Shown here piece after piece: positions 35,393-44,496 of a stretch of DNA of 64,000 nucleotides. Positions within the stretch are counted from its first letter, which is position 1, and the number at the start of each line of letters is the position of its first letter. The position numbers were made by a program, and so were the translations under genes. Source of the stretch: Bradyrhizobium erythrophlei (lineage in GTDB: Bacteria > Pseudomonadota > Alphaproteobacteria > Rhizobiales > Xanthobacteraceae); contig NZ_LT670817.1 of assembly GCF_900129425.1 (NCBI RefSeq), positions 3,782,001-3,846,000 on the forward strand, read 5' to 3'. The notes under the pieces are model-generated. The model did not search any database. It worked only from the letters and a program-made list of their open reading frames with translations, and had not been told where the DNA came from.

Positions 35393-36076
35393 ATGGCGGA
35401 CGGGAAGTGGGTTTCGTATCTCAGGGTCAGCACCGGCAGGCAAGGCAAGAGCGGCTTGGGCCTGGAAGCGCAGCGCCAAGGGGTCGCCGACTTCCTGAAC
35501 GGCGGACAGTGGAAGCTGATCAAGGAATTCGTCGAAGTCGAAAGCGGCAAGCGCGCTGATCACCATCGCCCGCAGCTTGAAGCCGCACTCGCCACCTGCC
35601 GACTTCACGGGGCCAAGCTCGTGATCGCCAAGTTGGACAGGCTGAGCCGCAACGCCCATTTCCTGCTCGGTCTCGAAAAGGCTGGCGTTGACTTCGTCTG
35701 CGCCGACATGCCGAACGCCAACCGGCTCACGGTCGGCATCATGGCGATGGTGGCCGAGGAGGAGGGGCGCATGATCTCGGCCCGCACCAAGGCGGCGCTG
35801 GCTGCGGCCAGGAAGCGCGGCACGGTGTTAGGCGGGGATCGTGGGCGCAAGCCAACTGCGAAGATGCGCAAACAGTCTGCAGCGGCCCGCCAGCAGGCCG
35901 CTGCGAAGCGGGCGGCCGATCTCTCGGGGACCATCGCCGAGCTGCGGGCGGGCGGTGCTACGTCACTGCGGGCCCTTGCAACGAAGCTCAACGAGATCGG
36001 TATCCCAACCGCGCGCGGCAGCGGGACTTGGTCTGCGGTGCAGGTGCAGCGCGTGCTGGAGCGGCTGGAGGCCTGA
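35393..36076 (+). CDS. Serine recombinase (resolvase/invertase family)
   Basis: 227 aa. The catalytic Ser is Ser13 in YLRVSTGRQGKSGLG, with the family's YxRVSTxxQ context. Further landmarks are AKLDRLSRNAHFL and MVAEEEGRMISARTKAALA, with a C-terminal HTH-like segment (SLRALATKLNEIGIPTARGS GTW). All expected core motifs are present. TTGACATACACGTAACG lies just before the gene, and a CCGTTAC/GTAACGG inverted repeat (35343-35349 and 35380-35386) flanks this promoter-like stretch. It probably resolves or inverts element DNA and marks the right part of the 27-36 kb element. Confidence 0.9.
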   Translation: MADGKWVSYLRVSTGRQGKSGLGLEAQRQGVADFLNGGQWKLIKEFVEVESGKRADHHRPQLEAALATCRLHGAKLVIAKLDRLSRNAHFLLGLEKAGVDFVCADMPNANRLTVGIMAMVAEEEGRMISARTKAALAAARKRGTVLGGDRGRKPTAKMRKQSAAARQQAAAKRAADLSGTIAELRAGGATSLRALATKLNEIGIPTARGSGTWSAVQVQRVLERLEA

Positions 36077-37149
36077 CGAGATCGCGCCCGCCCGGCGCGA
36101 GCTGGGTCCGGTGCATACCCCGGCATCCGAGGAGAGGCCATGGGGGTCTGTTAATTGAAGGGCCTTGACCCCGTTCTCCTCCATTTTTTTCCCAAAATAT
36201 TTTTCCCGGAAATTTCCATAAACTAAGTCCGAATTTGGACTTCACCCGCCTGGCCTGTTTTTCTCGGGGGACCCAAGTTCCGGGCAGCGGTTCTATTTCG
36301 AGAACTGCGTATGGGACCCGCCGTTTTTTTGAAATTTTCCGAGGACCCGTGTGCGACCGCGCCGTGGTGACGATGGGGGCCGTGGAGCGGCGTTGATCGG
36401 GGATGGGTGGAGTAGCGGCCTCGTCGCGAAAACGAATGCCGCCGCCCCCCGCCGACCGGGAAACATCCTCCAAGACGCGAACCTCGGTTTTGGTCTCGAA
36501 GACTGTGCGATCCGATTTCCGTTTCGCGTTTTTAATTTTTGGCAATTTTTCCGTGAGCCTCATCGCCGAGGGACCCAACCGCACGGACCTTGGATCAGAC
36601 GTACCACAGGCACGGTCGCTCGTCGGATTGGGGGTGGTAGCCGCCCCTTCGGAAAAACGAATGTGGGTGGCCTCCATCGCCCTCCGCGCCGCCTCCCAAC
36701 GCGCGAACCTCGGTCTGACTTCGTCGACTCTGAGTCCGGCGGCGGTCGCGAGCCGGGTCGGCACCGTCGATGACGACGCCCGCACCTCGCGGGTCATCGA
36801 GACCAAGGTGGTGTACCGGTTTTGAAGTTTGACGCACGACGCGTCGACTTCGGTCAGCGAGGCATCGAGATATTCACCGCAACTTTTTGAAACCTCACGA
36901 CGCATCGTCAATTTTTTTCGCGGCGACGACGTCGCGATGCTCAATCAGCGCCACGATGAGTCGTGCTGCGGTCCGGTGGCGGCGTGGATGCGTTTGCCGC
37001 GCTCGCCGCTGTCAGACACCGGCCATCGGGTCGGCGCATCCACGGCGGCTTCGCCACCCCGGCAAACCGCGAAAACAAATTGTCAGCACGATGTTAGCGC
37101 GCGATCACGTCGTCGCGGCACAGGGTGAATCACCAGCTCGTTCCTTTCG
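36077..37149. other. 1.1-kb region of uncertain coding status
   Basis: Long frames exist on both strands (plus 36403-36825, minus 35988-36944). The minus-strand part at about 36640-36944 (EVRPRFARWEAARRAMEATH, SMTREVRASSSTVPTRLA) reads like a helical phage protein, but its downstream part becomes Pro/Arg-rich and runs through the AT-rich stretch at 36180-36230. I regard it as a decayed gene rather than assigning a CDS. Confidence 0.35.
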
Positions 37150-37215
37150 GGCAACCATGGTGCTATTCTGTTCGAAGGCGATCAGAGAACGGCTCAGGTC
37201 ATCAACTTGGGTCAT
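37150..37215 (-). pseudogene. N-terminal scar of an IS110-family transposase
   Basis: From an ATG at 37215 the frame reads MTQVDDLSRSLIAFEQNSTM, matching the start of the IS110 transposase at 56501 (MAQVNDLSRSLTAFDPISTL), and then diverges. Upstream DNA (GGAGGTGCCCCC) also matches the leader of that element. Only about 20 codons remain. Confidence 0.6.
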
Positions 37216-37382
37216 GGGGGCACCTCCATCGGTTTTCGCACAACGACAACGGTGCCAGACCTTTGCCGCCGTCCCCATAGCTTCTGGACCCGGAACGGAC
37301 ATTAGGCGCGGCCGGGCTTATCCGGAAAGCGGACTGAGGCTTCGGAGAGGATGCCGGTCAGCGCGAGCCGACCGGCTGACAG

Positions 37383-38006
37383 TCACTTGCCGTAAGCCTG
37401 CGCGATTTGCCCGACCAGTTTTGCCCAGGGCATGTCCATCGCGTCGTAGACGGTGCCGGCCTCCGGGCGTGCGTTGTCTTTCAGGATCTCGACCATCAAG
37501 GTCGCATAGTCCGAGACGATCACTCCGGCCTGCAGCATGCGAAGGAGGCCGGCTTGGCGCTTGGTCTCGCTAAACGTTCCGGACGCATCGACGGCGACAT
37601 AAGCGCCATATCCCTTGCCGACCGCGGTGATGGCCGGAAACGCTGCGCAGACTTCGAGCGAGATGCCGGCGAAGATCAGCTTCTTGCGGCCGGTCGCTTC
37701 GATCGCGCGCGCGACCCTTGCATCATCGAACGCGTTGACCGACGAGCGGTCAACGATCTGGACACCAGGCAGTGCGGCCACAAGTTCCGGGAAGGTCGGA
37801 CCCCACATGCTGTCGCGCGCGGTCGTGGTGACAATGATCGGCAGCTTCAACGCCTTGGCGGCTTTGGCCAGCGCGATCACGTTGTGCTTGAGTTCTCCCG
37901 TCGAATAGTCGCGCACCCCGGTCATGAGACCGACTTGATGGTCGATGAGGACGAGCGCTGCATTTTCGGACGTAAGCTGTTCATAAGGGCTGACTTGGTC
38001 TGCCAT
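37383..38006 (-). CDS. Isochorismatase-like cysteine hydrolase (YcaC type)
   Basis: 207 aa from ATG 38006, which has CAGGAGAATGTC upstream. Motifs: ALVLIDHQVGLMTGVRDYS (first catalytic Asp), a Lys region after KLPIIVTTTARDSMWGPTF, and KKLIFAGISLEVCAAFPA with the nucleophilic Cys. The phrase DSMWGPTFPEL is typical of the YcaC subgroup of putative amidohydrolases. An in-frame GTG at 38117 would add a QRREFLQTTTLG twin-arginine leader, so an exported form is possible. Divergent from the LysR gene at 38252, its probable regulator. Confidence 0.88.
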   Translation of the reverse strand: MADQVSPYEQLTSENAALVLIDHQVGLMTGVRDYSTGELKHNVIALAKAAKALKLPIIVTTTARDSMWGPTFPELVAALPGVQIVDRSSVNAFDDARVARAIEATGRKKLIFAGISLEVCAAFPAITAVGKGYGAYVAVDASGTFSETKRQAGLLRMLQAGVIVSDYATLMVEILKDNARPEAGTVYDAMDMPWAKLVGQIAQAYGK

Positions 38007-38229
38007 GACATTCTCCTGAGATGAGTAGGGTTGAGATGTGCCGCTGATCGGCGCCGCGCCGAGAATCCGCGCGACGGCTCCGAGCGTGGTTGTTTGGAGG
38101 AATTCACGCCGTTGCACGAAGGTCTCCGTCGGTCTCCGGGCAGCGACCCGCTGCGGCCGGCGCCGGCACCGGATGAAGGCTAGCTGCTGGACGATCGGAC
38201 AATAAGTCGGCAATAATTGAACCTAATAT

Positions 38230-38241
38230 CCAATATATTGG
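38230..38241. promoter_or_regulatory. CCAATATATTGG palindrome before the LysR gene
   Basis: A perfect 12-bp palindrome placed 10 bases upstream of the LysR start, in the 245-bp divergent region with the hydrolase gene. Position and symmetry fit a LysR autoregulatory site. Confidence 0.4.
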
Positions 38242-38251
38242 ACGATGGGCC

Positions 38252-39162
38252 ATGCTCGACCTCAACGACTTCTTCTATTTCGTGCAGGTGGTTGATCGGG
38301 GCGGCTTCACCGCCGCCAGCCGCACGCTTCGGCTTCCGAAATCGACTCTGAGCCATCGTATCCGCCAGCTCGAGGCGGGGCTCGGGGTTCGGTTGCTCAA
38401 CCGCACATCACGGCGGTTTGGGATGACCGATGCTGGTGGCGAATTCTATCGCCATGCGGCGGAGATGCTACAGCAGGCCGAACAGGCCGAGGCCTCGATA
38501 CGGCATCGGCTGAGTGAACCAATCGGCACCGTGCGCCTCACATCGGGCATGGCCACCATGCAGTTCGCACTGCTGGAAGTGGTCGCAGATTTTCTTGTCC
38601 GCTATCCCAAGGTCAACGTCGTCGCGCATGCGACTGACCAAAACGTCGACATCGTCGGCGAGAATTACGATGTCGCGGTCAGGGCGCATTCAGACCCGCT
38701 TCCGAATTCCACGCTGGTCCAGAGGACGCTAGCACCAGCGCCGTGGCTGCTGTTCGGAGGGACCGCCTACCTCGCGCGAACGGCTCGCCTAGGACACCCG
38801 AGGATATGCGAAAGCATTCATCGCTTTTCATGATGCGCACCGGGGTTTCCCCGATTTGGCGGCTTCGCCATTCAAGCGAGCGGAAAGGCGAGGTTGTCGT
38901 GCCGCTGACGCCGCGCCTCATGAGCGACGACATGGTCGGATTGAAGCAGGCGGCGATCGCCGGGCTCGGCATTGTCGCGCTGCCCGGCTATGTCTGCCGC
39001 GAAGAGCTTCGATCCGGAGTGCTGCGTAGGGTGCTGCCCACGTGGCTTGCTGGTGATTCGACGTTGACGGCATTGTTGCCTTTCCGGCAAGGCCTCTTGC
39101 CCTCAGTCCGCGCCTTCATTGAGCACCTGGCGGTTCAACTTCCGAAGGCTGTGGCGATGTAG
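38252..39162 (+). pseudogene. LysR-family regulator with a frameshift
   Basis: The N-terminal frame (38252-38833) has the LysR HTH: FFYFVQVVDRGGFTAASRTL and LPKSTLSHRIRQLEAGLGVR, then the effector domain start (GTVRLTSGMATMQFALLEVV). Near 38778-38800 the homology jumps frame: TAYLAR is continued by NGSPRTPEDMRKHSSLFM in the frame ending at 39162, which contains IAGLGIVALPGYVCREELRS, the usual effector-domain end. A single indel explains it. Either the gene is dead or the base count is an assembly error. Its neighbour is the divergent YcaC-like hydrolase. Confidence 0.85.
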
Positions 39163-39214
39163 CCCGCCACACCGTTTAGAACTGTCCGCTTTCCGGTGGC
39201 ACGCTATGTTCCGG

Positions 39215-39310
39215 TTTTGGCACGAAACGGACCAGTCGGGCCGGTCTGACGATGTCCGTTCATCGGGTTAGAGCGGACTCTCCGCGAATGGCTCTCCTTC
39301 CGAGTTTGAT
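39215..39310. repeat. Dispersed repeat, copy 4, interrupted by an insertion sequence
   Basis: Nearly identical to copy 2 (1246-1362) from TTGGCACGAAACGGACCAGT to CTTCCGAGTTTGA, where the match stops at the left end of the IS1111-type element. Confidence 0.75.
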
Positions 39311-39312
39311 GC

Positions 39313-40685
39313 TGTGGACGGCTCCTCCACCGGCACGAGAGTGCCACGGCTGTGGGAGTAGTTGAGGCTCCCACGATTCGGAGGAGCTATCCATGCAAAC
39401 GGTTACGACAATCGGTCTCGACATCGCCAAGTCGGTGTTCCAGGTTCATGGGCATGATGGCGCCGGCCAGGTAGTCATCCGCCGTTAGTTGAAACGGCGC
39501 TCTGTCCTGGCGTTCTTTCAGAAGTTGCCGCCGTGCTTGGTCGGCATTGAGGCCTGCGCTTCGGCGCACCATTGGTCGCGCGAACTGCAAGCGCTGGGTC
39601 ACAAGGTACGGTTGATACCGCCGGCCTATGTGAAGCCTTACGTCAAGCGACAGAAGAATGATGCGGCTGACGCGGAGGCGATTTGCGAGGCGGTCACCAG
39701 GGCCAACATGCGGTTCGTGCCGACCAAGACTCTAGAGCAGCAGAGCGGCCTGGTGCTACACCGCACGCGCCATCTGTTCATCCGTCAGCAGACCGCGGTG
39801 ATCAATGCCATTCGGGCCCATCTTGCCGAGTTCGGGATCGTTGCGCCGGTTGGGCGCCACGGTGTCGAGGAGCTGCTCAATGTCGTGGCTGATCCAAACG
39901 ACAAGCGAGTTCCGGAGATGGCTCGTGCGTGTCTCTCGGCATTCGGGGCTCAATTGCGCAGGATCCAGGAGCAGGTACTGGAGTTCGACCGACTGATCAG
40001 GGCCTGGCACCGATCCGACGAGATGAGCATGAGGCTCGATGAAGCTCCTGGCGTCGGTCCGGTGTTGGCCACTGCTGTGGTCGCCACCGTAGCTGATCCA
40101 AAGTCCTTCCGATCAGGACGCAACTTCTCGGCCTGGATCGGTATCGTGCCGAAGCAGCACTCGAGTGGAGGCAAGAACCGGCTCGGCAATATAAGCAAAC
40201 AAGGTGACCGCTATCTGCGCGGCCTGTTCGTGGCCGGCGCGCTCGCCGTCATCCGTTACGCCAAGATCCATGGCACCAAACATCGCCCCTGGCTCACGGC
40301 GTTGCTGGCGCGACGGCCGACCAAGGTTGCGGCTATTGCGCTTGCCAACAAGCTCGCGCGAATGGTCTGGGCCATGATGGCCAGGGGCGAGCGATACAAG
40401 GAACCCGTCGCGCTTGCGGCGTAAACGAGATCGCGCCGGACAACCGGCGTGATGTGAAGGTTGGGAGGGCGAACAGCACGTAATGCAGAGCCGGTCGATC
40501 CGGCGATCAGGACAACCCACTTGGGTCGAGGCATTGTCAAATGCGCGAGTTTGATCGGGACCTGATCCGCGGAGGGCATTATGGCCAGCGGTCATATGAA
40601 CCGCGTCAAAAGGCCGGACACATGGCTGCACCGACCAATGCTGCAAAACGTGAAGAAAGTCCTTGCCAATCCGGAGCCGTCCACA
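39313..40685. mobile_element. IS1111-type (IS110 family) insertion sequence
   Basis: Perfect 13-bp inverted repeats TGTGGACGGCTCC (39313-39325) and GGAGCCGTCCACA (40673-40685), set slightly inside the ends as in the IS1111 subgroup. The left end cuts a dispersed repeat; the right end abuts the IS1182-type element. Confidence 0.75.
39393..40424 (+). pseudogene. IS1111-type transposase with premature amber stop
   Basis: ATG 39393 starts MQTVTTIGLDIAKSVFQVHG, the DEDD-transposase N-terminus with its first Asp. Codon 32 is TAG at 39486-39488, where CAG (Gln) would be expected in an RR-Q-LKRR context. The frame then continues intact for 311 codons: CLVGIEACASAHHWSRELQ, KNDAADAEAICEAVTRAN, and the Transposase_20 part GVGPVLATAVVATVADPKSF with the RNFSAWIGIVPKQHSSGGK phrase. 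A single C-to-T change explains the loss. Confidence 0.88.
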
Positions 40686-40687
40686 CA

Positions 40688-42378
40688 TGACCCTGGCTGC
40701 GTGAAAACGAACTGTCTGCTATGATTCGCTTGGCGATTTGCCGGGGGCAATCATGAAGCGCTTCGTTGAGGGTGCCGATCGCGGACAATCGACGTTGTTG
40801 CCGGAATGCCTCGATGAGTGGGTCGAGGAGAGCAATTGCGTTCGTGTGGTGGATTGCTTTGTCGACGGGCTCGATCTGGCCGATCTCGGTTTCGAAGGCG
40901 TCGAGCCTGCAGCGACAGGCCGGCCTGCCTACCACCCCTCGGTTCTTCTGAAGCTTTACATCTACGGCTATCTCAACCGAGTGCAGTCGAGCCGCCGGCT
41001 TGAGCGCGAAGCCGGCCGAAACCTGGAAGTCATATGGCTACTCGGTCGGCTCGTTCCCGATGACAAGGTGATTGCCGATTTCCGCAAGGACAATGGCCCG
41101 GCGATCCGCAGGGCATGCGCGAGCTTCGTCAATCTCTGTCGCCAGATGGGTCTGTTGGCGAAGGCGAGCGTCGCGATCGACGGCAGCAAGTTCAAAGCGG
41201 TCAATAATCGAGATCGCAATTTTACCCGGGGGAAGATCGATCGCCGGCGCGCGCAACTCGAGGAGAGTGTGGCGCGGTATCTCTCCCAGCTCGATACGGC
41301 GGATAGGCAGGAACCGTCCGAAGTGCTGGTGCTCAAGACGACGCGGCTCAAGGAGAAGCTCGACAAGCTGAAAGAGGAAATGGGCAAACTCGCAGCCTAC
41401 GAGAAGCAAATGTTGGCCTCGCCGGATCACCAAATCTCGCTCACTGATCCCGATAGCCGCTCGATGGCAACAAGTGGGCGTGGCTCGGGCGTCGTCGGCT
41501 ACAATGTGCAGGTCGCGGTCGACACCGTGAACCATCTGATCGTGACGCACGATGTGACGAATATCGGCTCGGATCGCTCACAACTGGCGAACGTGGCGCG
41601 GGAAGCCAAGGCCGTTCTGCAAGTCGATAAACTCGAAGCCGTCGCCGACCGCGGCTACTTCAATGGCGAAGAGATCCTGGCCTGCGAGCAGGCAGGCATT
41701 TGCGTGACGTTGCCCAAACCGATGACGTCGGGCGCGAAGTCGGAAGGCCGCTTCGGCAAGCAGGACTTCGTCTATGTGCCGGAGGAGGATGTCTATCGTT
41801 GCCCCGCCGGCGAGAAGCTCAAATTCCACTATGCCAATGAGGAACACGGGCAGAAGATGCGCCGGTACTGGACGAACGCCTGCAAGACCTGCGCAATCAA
41901 GGATCAGTGCACCACAGGCAAAGAACGCCGCATCACGCGATGGGAGCATGAGCACGTTCTCGAAATCGTGCAGCAGCGGCTGGATCAAGATCCCCAGGCC
42001 ATGCGCCGCCGGCGCGAGACGGTTGAGCATCCCTTCGGCACGCTCAAGATGAGAATGGGCGCGACGCACTTCTTGATGAAGACGCTGCCGAAGGTCGCGA
42101 GCGAGATGGCGCTCAGCGTACTCGCCTACAATCTGACGCGGGTCATGAATATCGTCGGTACAAGGGCGTTGCTGGCAGCGATCAGAGCGTGAGTGTGGAG
42201 ACCCCACTGCGTGCCGATACCGAGCCAGACCATGCCCAGCATTCCCCGCCACGACTCGGAGGCGGCCCCTGATCGCCCAACAGGAAAAAATTGCTCAGAT
42301 CGGCCGTGTCGGACTACGCCGACCGGATCGTGGACGTTCCCCGCCCGCGTCAGCGCGTTATCACGCAACCAAGACCCA
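40688..42378. mobile_element. IS1182-type insertion sequence, copy 1
   Basis: Boundaries come from comparison with 58269-59958: both copies share TGACCCTGGCTGCGTGAAAA at the left and GCAACCAAGACCCA at the right and differ outside. The ends form an imperfect inverted repeat (GGCTGCGTGAAAACG against GGTTGCGTGATAACG). Confidence 0.85.
40753..42192 (+). CDS. IS1182 family transposase (intact copy)
   Basis: 479 aa from ATG 40753 (a TTG at 40738 is in frame); GGGGGCAATC precedes it. N-terminal DUF772-like domain: GRPAYHPSVLLKLYIYGYLN, RVQSSRRLEREAGRNLEVIW. First Asp in SVAIDGSKFKAVNNRDRNF, second in EAVADRGYFNGEEILACEQ, Glu in ETVEHPFGTLKMRMGATHF, and a Cys cluster in ACKTCAIKDQCTTGKERR typical of the family. 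Uninterrupted, so it is a plausible active source for the second copy. Confidence 0.93.
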   Translation: MKRFVEGADRGQSTLLPECLDEWVEESNCVRVVDCFVDGLDLADLGFEGVEPAATGRPAYHPSVLLKLYIYGYLNRVQSSRRLEREAGRNLEVIWLLGRLVPDDKVIADFRKDNGPAIRRACASFVNLCRQMGLLAKASVAIDGSKFKAVNNRDRNFTRGKIDRRRAQLEESVARYLSQLDTADRQEPSEVLVLKTTRLKEKLDKLKEEMGKLAAYEKQMLASPDHQISLTDPDSRSMATSGRGSGVVGYNVQVAVDTVNHLIVTHDVTNIGSDRSQLANVAREAKAVLQVDKLEAVADRGYFNGEEILACEQAGICVTLPKPMTSGAKSEGRFGKQDFVYVPEEDVYRCPAGEKLKFHYANEEHGQKMRRYWTNACKTCAIKDQCTTGKERRITRWEHEHVLEIVQQRLDQDPQAMRRRRETVEHPFGTLKMRMGATHFLMKTLPKVASEMALSVLAYNLTRVMNIVGTRALLAAIRA

Positions 42379-42394
42379 AAGGCGAAGTGGCGGG

Positions 42395-42463
42395 TTACTC
42401 GATGACTTCATCCGCGAGTGCGAGCATCGTGGGCGGGATGTCGAGGCCAATAGCCTTGGCAGT
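42395..42463 (-). pseudogene. C-terminal scar of a substrate-binding protein
   Basis: The minus strand reads TAKAIGLDIPPTMLALADEV then IE and a stop. This is the near-invariant end of rhizobial ABC substrate-binding proteins (compare LGLDLPASLIARADEVIE at the end of the gene at 44497). The rest of the gene is absent upstream. Confidence 0.5.
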
Positions 42464-42636
42464 TGCGAGCGGCGATAAGGATGTCGCATTTAGGCAACAG
42501 CTCCAGTAAATGTGACCCCATACCAATCTTGTCCGTCGCCTCGCTTGGGACATTCCACTAAAAACGGACTCGCCTTGGACTACGGGGAACATGCGTGTAG
42601 CGTGCTTTCGGGGACCGTGCCGCGGAGTTGGGGGCA

Positions 42637-43623
42637 ATGAAAGCCTTGCAGGCCAGCTGCATCGTGAGTGCCATAACATTCACGGGGATGATCCATCAGG
42701 TTGGCGGAAACACGCCAGGCGCGACCGTGCCGAACGCAATGCTGGAAGCGGCTGGGAGCGCGGAGACGCCCGGTGCGCCTGCGCTCTCCGCCGCCGTGCC
42801 GGAGGCATCTGCCGCGGGTTCCGGACCGTCGTTGATGGCCCAAGCCGAAATCGGCTACGATTCTTTCGAGGCAAAATGGATGGCCTTGGGCCACCATGAT
42901 GCCGCCCAACCGATGCCGACAACGCACGATGCGCCCGACGATGCTCCCAAGCCGGCACCGGTGACGCAGGATTTCCGGTATCTCATCTATTACGTCTGGT
43001 CCGAACTGCCGCCTGCCGAGAAGCCGGCGGCTATCGTTTTAAGTTCACTCAAGGACACCCCGGTCGGAACGCCGGTCGAGGAGATCAAGCGCGCTTCCGA
43101 TGCTTTCGGTCTGGATTTCAATTTCATGAAGGCGGTTGCCAAGATCGAGTCCGGTTTCGACCCCAAGCAACGCACCGGGTCGTATATCGGCCTGTTCCAA
43201 CTGAGCGAATACGAGTTCAACAAATTCGGCTCGGGGCAGATTCGTGATCCCCGCGACAATGCCGTTGCGGCGGCCTACAAGGTCATTACCGAAGGCATTC
43301 TGTTCGAGTGGGTGACGCACAAGAAGCCGACCTTGATCGATCTTTACCTAATCCATCAACAAGGCTGGGAAGGCGCAGCCGAGCACATCAGCCAACCTGA
43401 TCGCATCGCTTGGAAATCCATGTGTGCCACCAGCGAAGGCAGGGAGAAGGGTGAAAAATGGTGCAAACGCGCGATCTGGCGGAATACTCTTCCGGCCGTA
43501 AAACACGCTTGGAAATCGGTCGATAAGCTGACATCGGGGGCATTCGTCGGAATGTGGCGCGACCGGGTTGCTGATTTCTATTCGAAATACATGGCCACCG
43601 CCGCCGCACGGGCGCCCCAGTAA
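42637..43623 (+). CDS. Lytic transglycosylase-domain protein
   Basis: 328 aa. The N-terminus has a weak signal peptide (MKALQASCIVSAITFTGMIH) and a long Ala/Pro-rich linker to about residue 110. The SLT-like catalytic domain follows: FMKAVAKIESGFDPKQRTGS (Glu of KIES is the expected acid), YIGLFQLSEYEFNKFGSG, and NAVAAAYKVITEG. The C-terminus contains IDLYLIHQQGWEGAAEHISQ, which resembles the YxxHQxG part of lysozyme-like folds. Probably a periplasmic peptidoglycan lytic enzyme. TTG at 42628 is an alternative start. Confidence 0.83.
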   Translation: MKALQASCIVSAITFTGMIHQVGGNTPGATVPNAMLEAAGSAETPGAPALSAAVPEASAAGSGPSLMAQAEIGYDSFEAKWMALGHHDAAQPMPTTHDAPDDAPKPAPVTQDFRYLIYYVWSELPPAEKPAAIVLSSLKDTPVGTPVEEIKRASDAFGLDFNFMKAVAKIESGFDPKQRTGSYIGLFQLSEYEFNKFGSGQIRDPRDNAVAAAYKVITEGILFEWVTHKKPTLIDLYLIHQQGWEGAAEHISQPDRIAWKSMCATSEGREKGEKWCKRAIWRNTLPAVKHAWKSVDKLTSGAFVGMWRDRVADFYSKYMATAAARAPQ

Positions 43624-43709
43624 ATTTCCGTTGAGTGGTTGGCAGGAGTTGCCACCAATACTCATTCAACAATGTGATAGAGTGTAGCCCTCACGACCGC
43701 GGAAGTGCC

Positions 43710-44138
43710 ATGTTGATCTCCGGTCGCTGCCATTGCGGCAATATCTTTTTCGCGCTCGACTGGCGGCCGGAGCCGTCAGAAATCCCGGCTCGGGCCTGCA
43801 CCTGCTCGTTCTGCGCGAAGCATGGCGGTGTTTGGACCTCGTGCCCGACCGGATCACTCACGGTGAGCGTCAAGGATCGCACGCGCGTATCAAAATACGC
43901 GTTCGGCACCAAGACTGCCGAGTTTCACGTGTGCACCGGCTGTGGCGTGGTGCCGGTGGTCACCAGCCGAATCGACGGCTGCCTCTACGCCGTCGTCAGC
44001 GTGAACGCATTTGAGAATGTAGAACCTGCGCTGCTTCGACGCGCGCCGGCAACCTTCGAGGACGAGAGTGAACAAGCCCGCCTGAGCCGGCGCAAGCGCA
44101 ACTGGATTGCCGATGTCCGGTTTGAAGCCACGAGCTAG
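43710..44138 (+). CDS. GFA family protein (CENP-V/GFA domain)
   Basis: 142 aa. Zinc ligands typical of the GFA fold: GRCHCGNIFFALDW, then ACTCSFCAKHGGVW, and FHVCTGCGVVPVVTS. The family binds zinc and includes a putative glutathione-dependent formaldehyde-activating enzyme, though most members are uncharacterised. ATG 43710 is preceded by GCGGAAGTGCC. It is a single-gene unit. Confidence 0.85.
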   Translation: MLISGRCHCGNIFFALDWRPEPSEIPARACTCSFCAKHGGVWTSCPTGSLTVSVKDRTRVSKYAFGTKTAEFHVCTGCGVVPVVTSRIDGCLYAVVSVNAFENVEPALLRRAPATFEDESEQARLSRRKRNWIADVRFEATS

Positions 44139-44222
44139 GCGCTCGGGCTCACCATCTCGGAATCGGCCTTGCTGCTCGCCGACGAGTTGATCGAATACAG
44201 AGCTATTTGTTGCGGTGCGTGA
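44139..44222 (+). pseudogene. C-terminal scar of another substrate-binding protein
   Basis: Immediately after the GFA stop the same frame reads ALGLTISESALLLADELIEY then RAICCGA and a stop, close to the ALGLTIPxSLLxRADEVIE ending of the family. The gene body is absent. The tail TTGTTGCGGTGCGTGAGTCC belongs to the dispersed repeat and recurs around 47083. Confidence 0.42.
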
Positions 44223-44228
44223 GTCCGC

Positions 44229-44305
44229 AGTTGGCACGAAACGGACATGGCGGGGCCGTCAGACGATGTCTGTTGTGGAGAGTAGAACGGACATGCCGTT
44301 CCAGC
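44229..44305. repeat. Dispersed intergenic repeat, copy 5
   Basis: AGTTGGCACGAAACGGACAT, ATGTCTGTTGTGGAGAG and AGAACGGACATGCC. Shorter subtype without the TTTGACCC end. Confidence 0.55.
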
Positions 44306-44496
44306 GCGGCCACTTCCGTTTTTGGTAGCGGTTGCCGGGTGGGGCTTGCACCCACTGGAAAGCGCCGCCTTGTCACGGCGCACACCCGGGACGGACATGG
44401 CAAGGTTGGCTCGCTTCACTCGAAATTCGATGCACTAGGTCCTTCCGTGTGCTAATTTGCCCAGCGTTCGTCTGTCCCAACGCCTTGGGGGATGGC

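Noticed and set aside
35988..36944. 318-codon minus-strand frame after the serine recombinase
   Set aside because: Its end is antisense to the recombinase and to AT-rich non-coding DNA; only the first 100 codons look protein-like, so it is not called as a gene.
44332..44496. Upstream start of the substrate-binding protein
   Set aside because: The extra 55 residues lie in repeat DNA and precede a complete export leader; the ATG at 44497 has its own ribosome-binding site.
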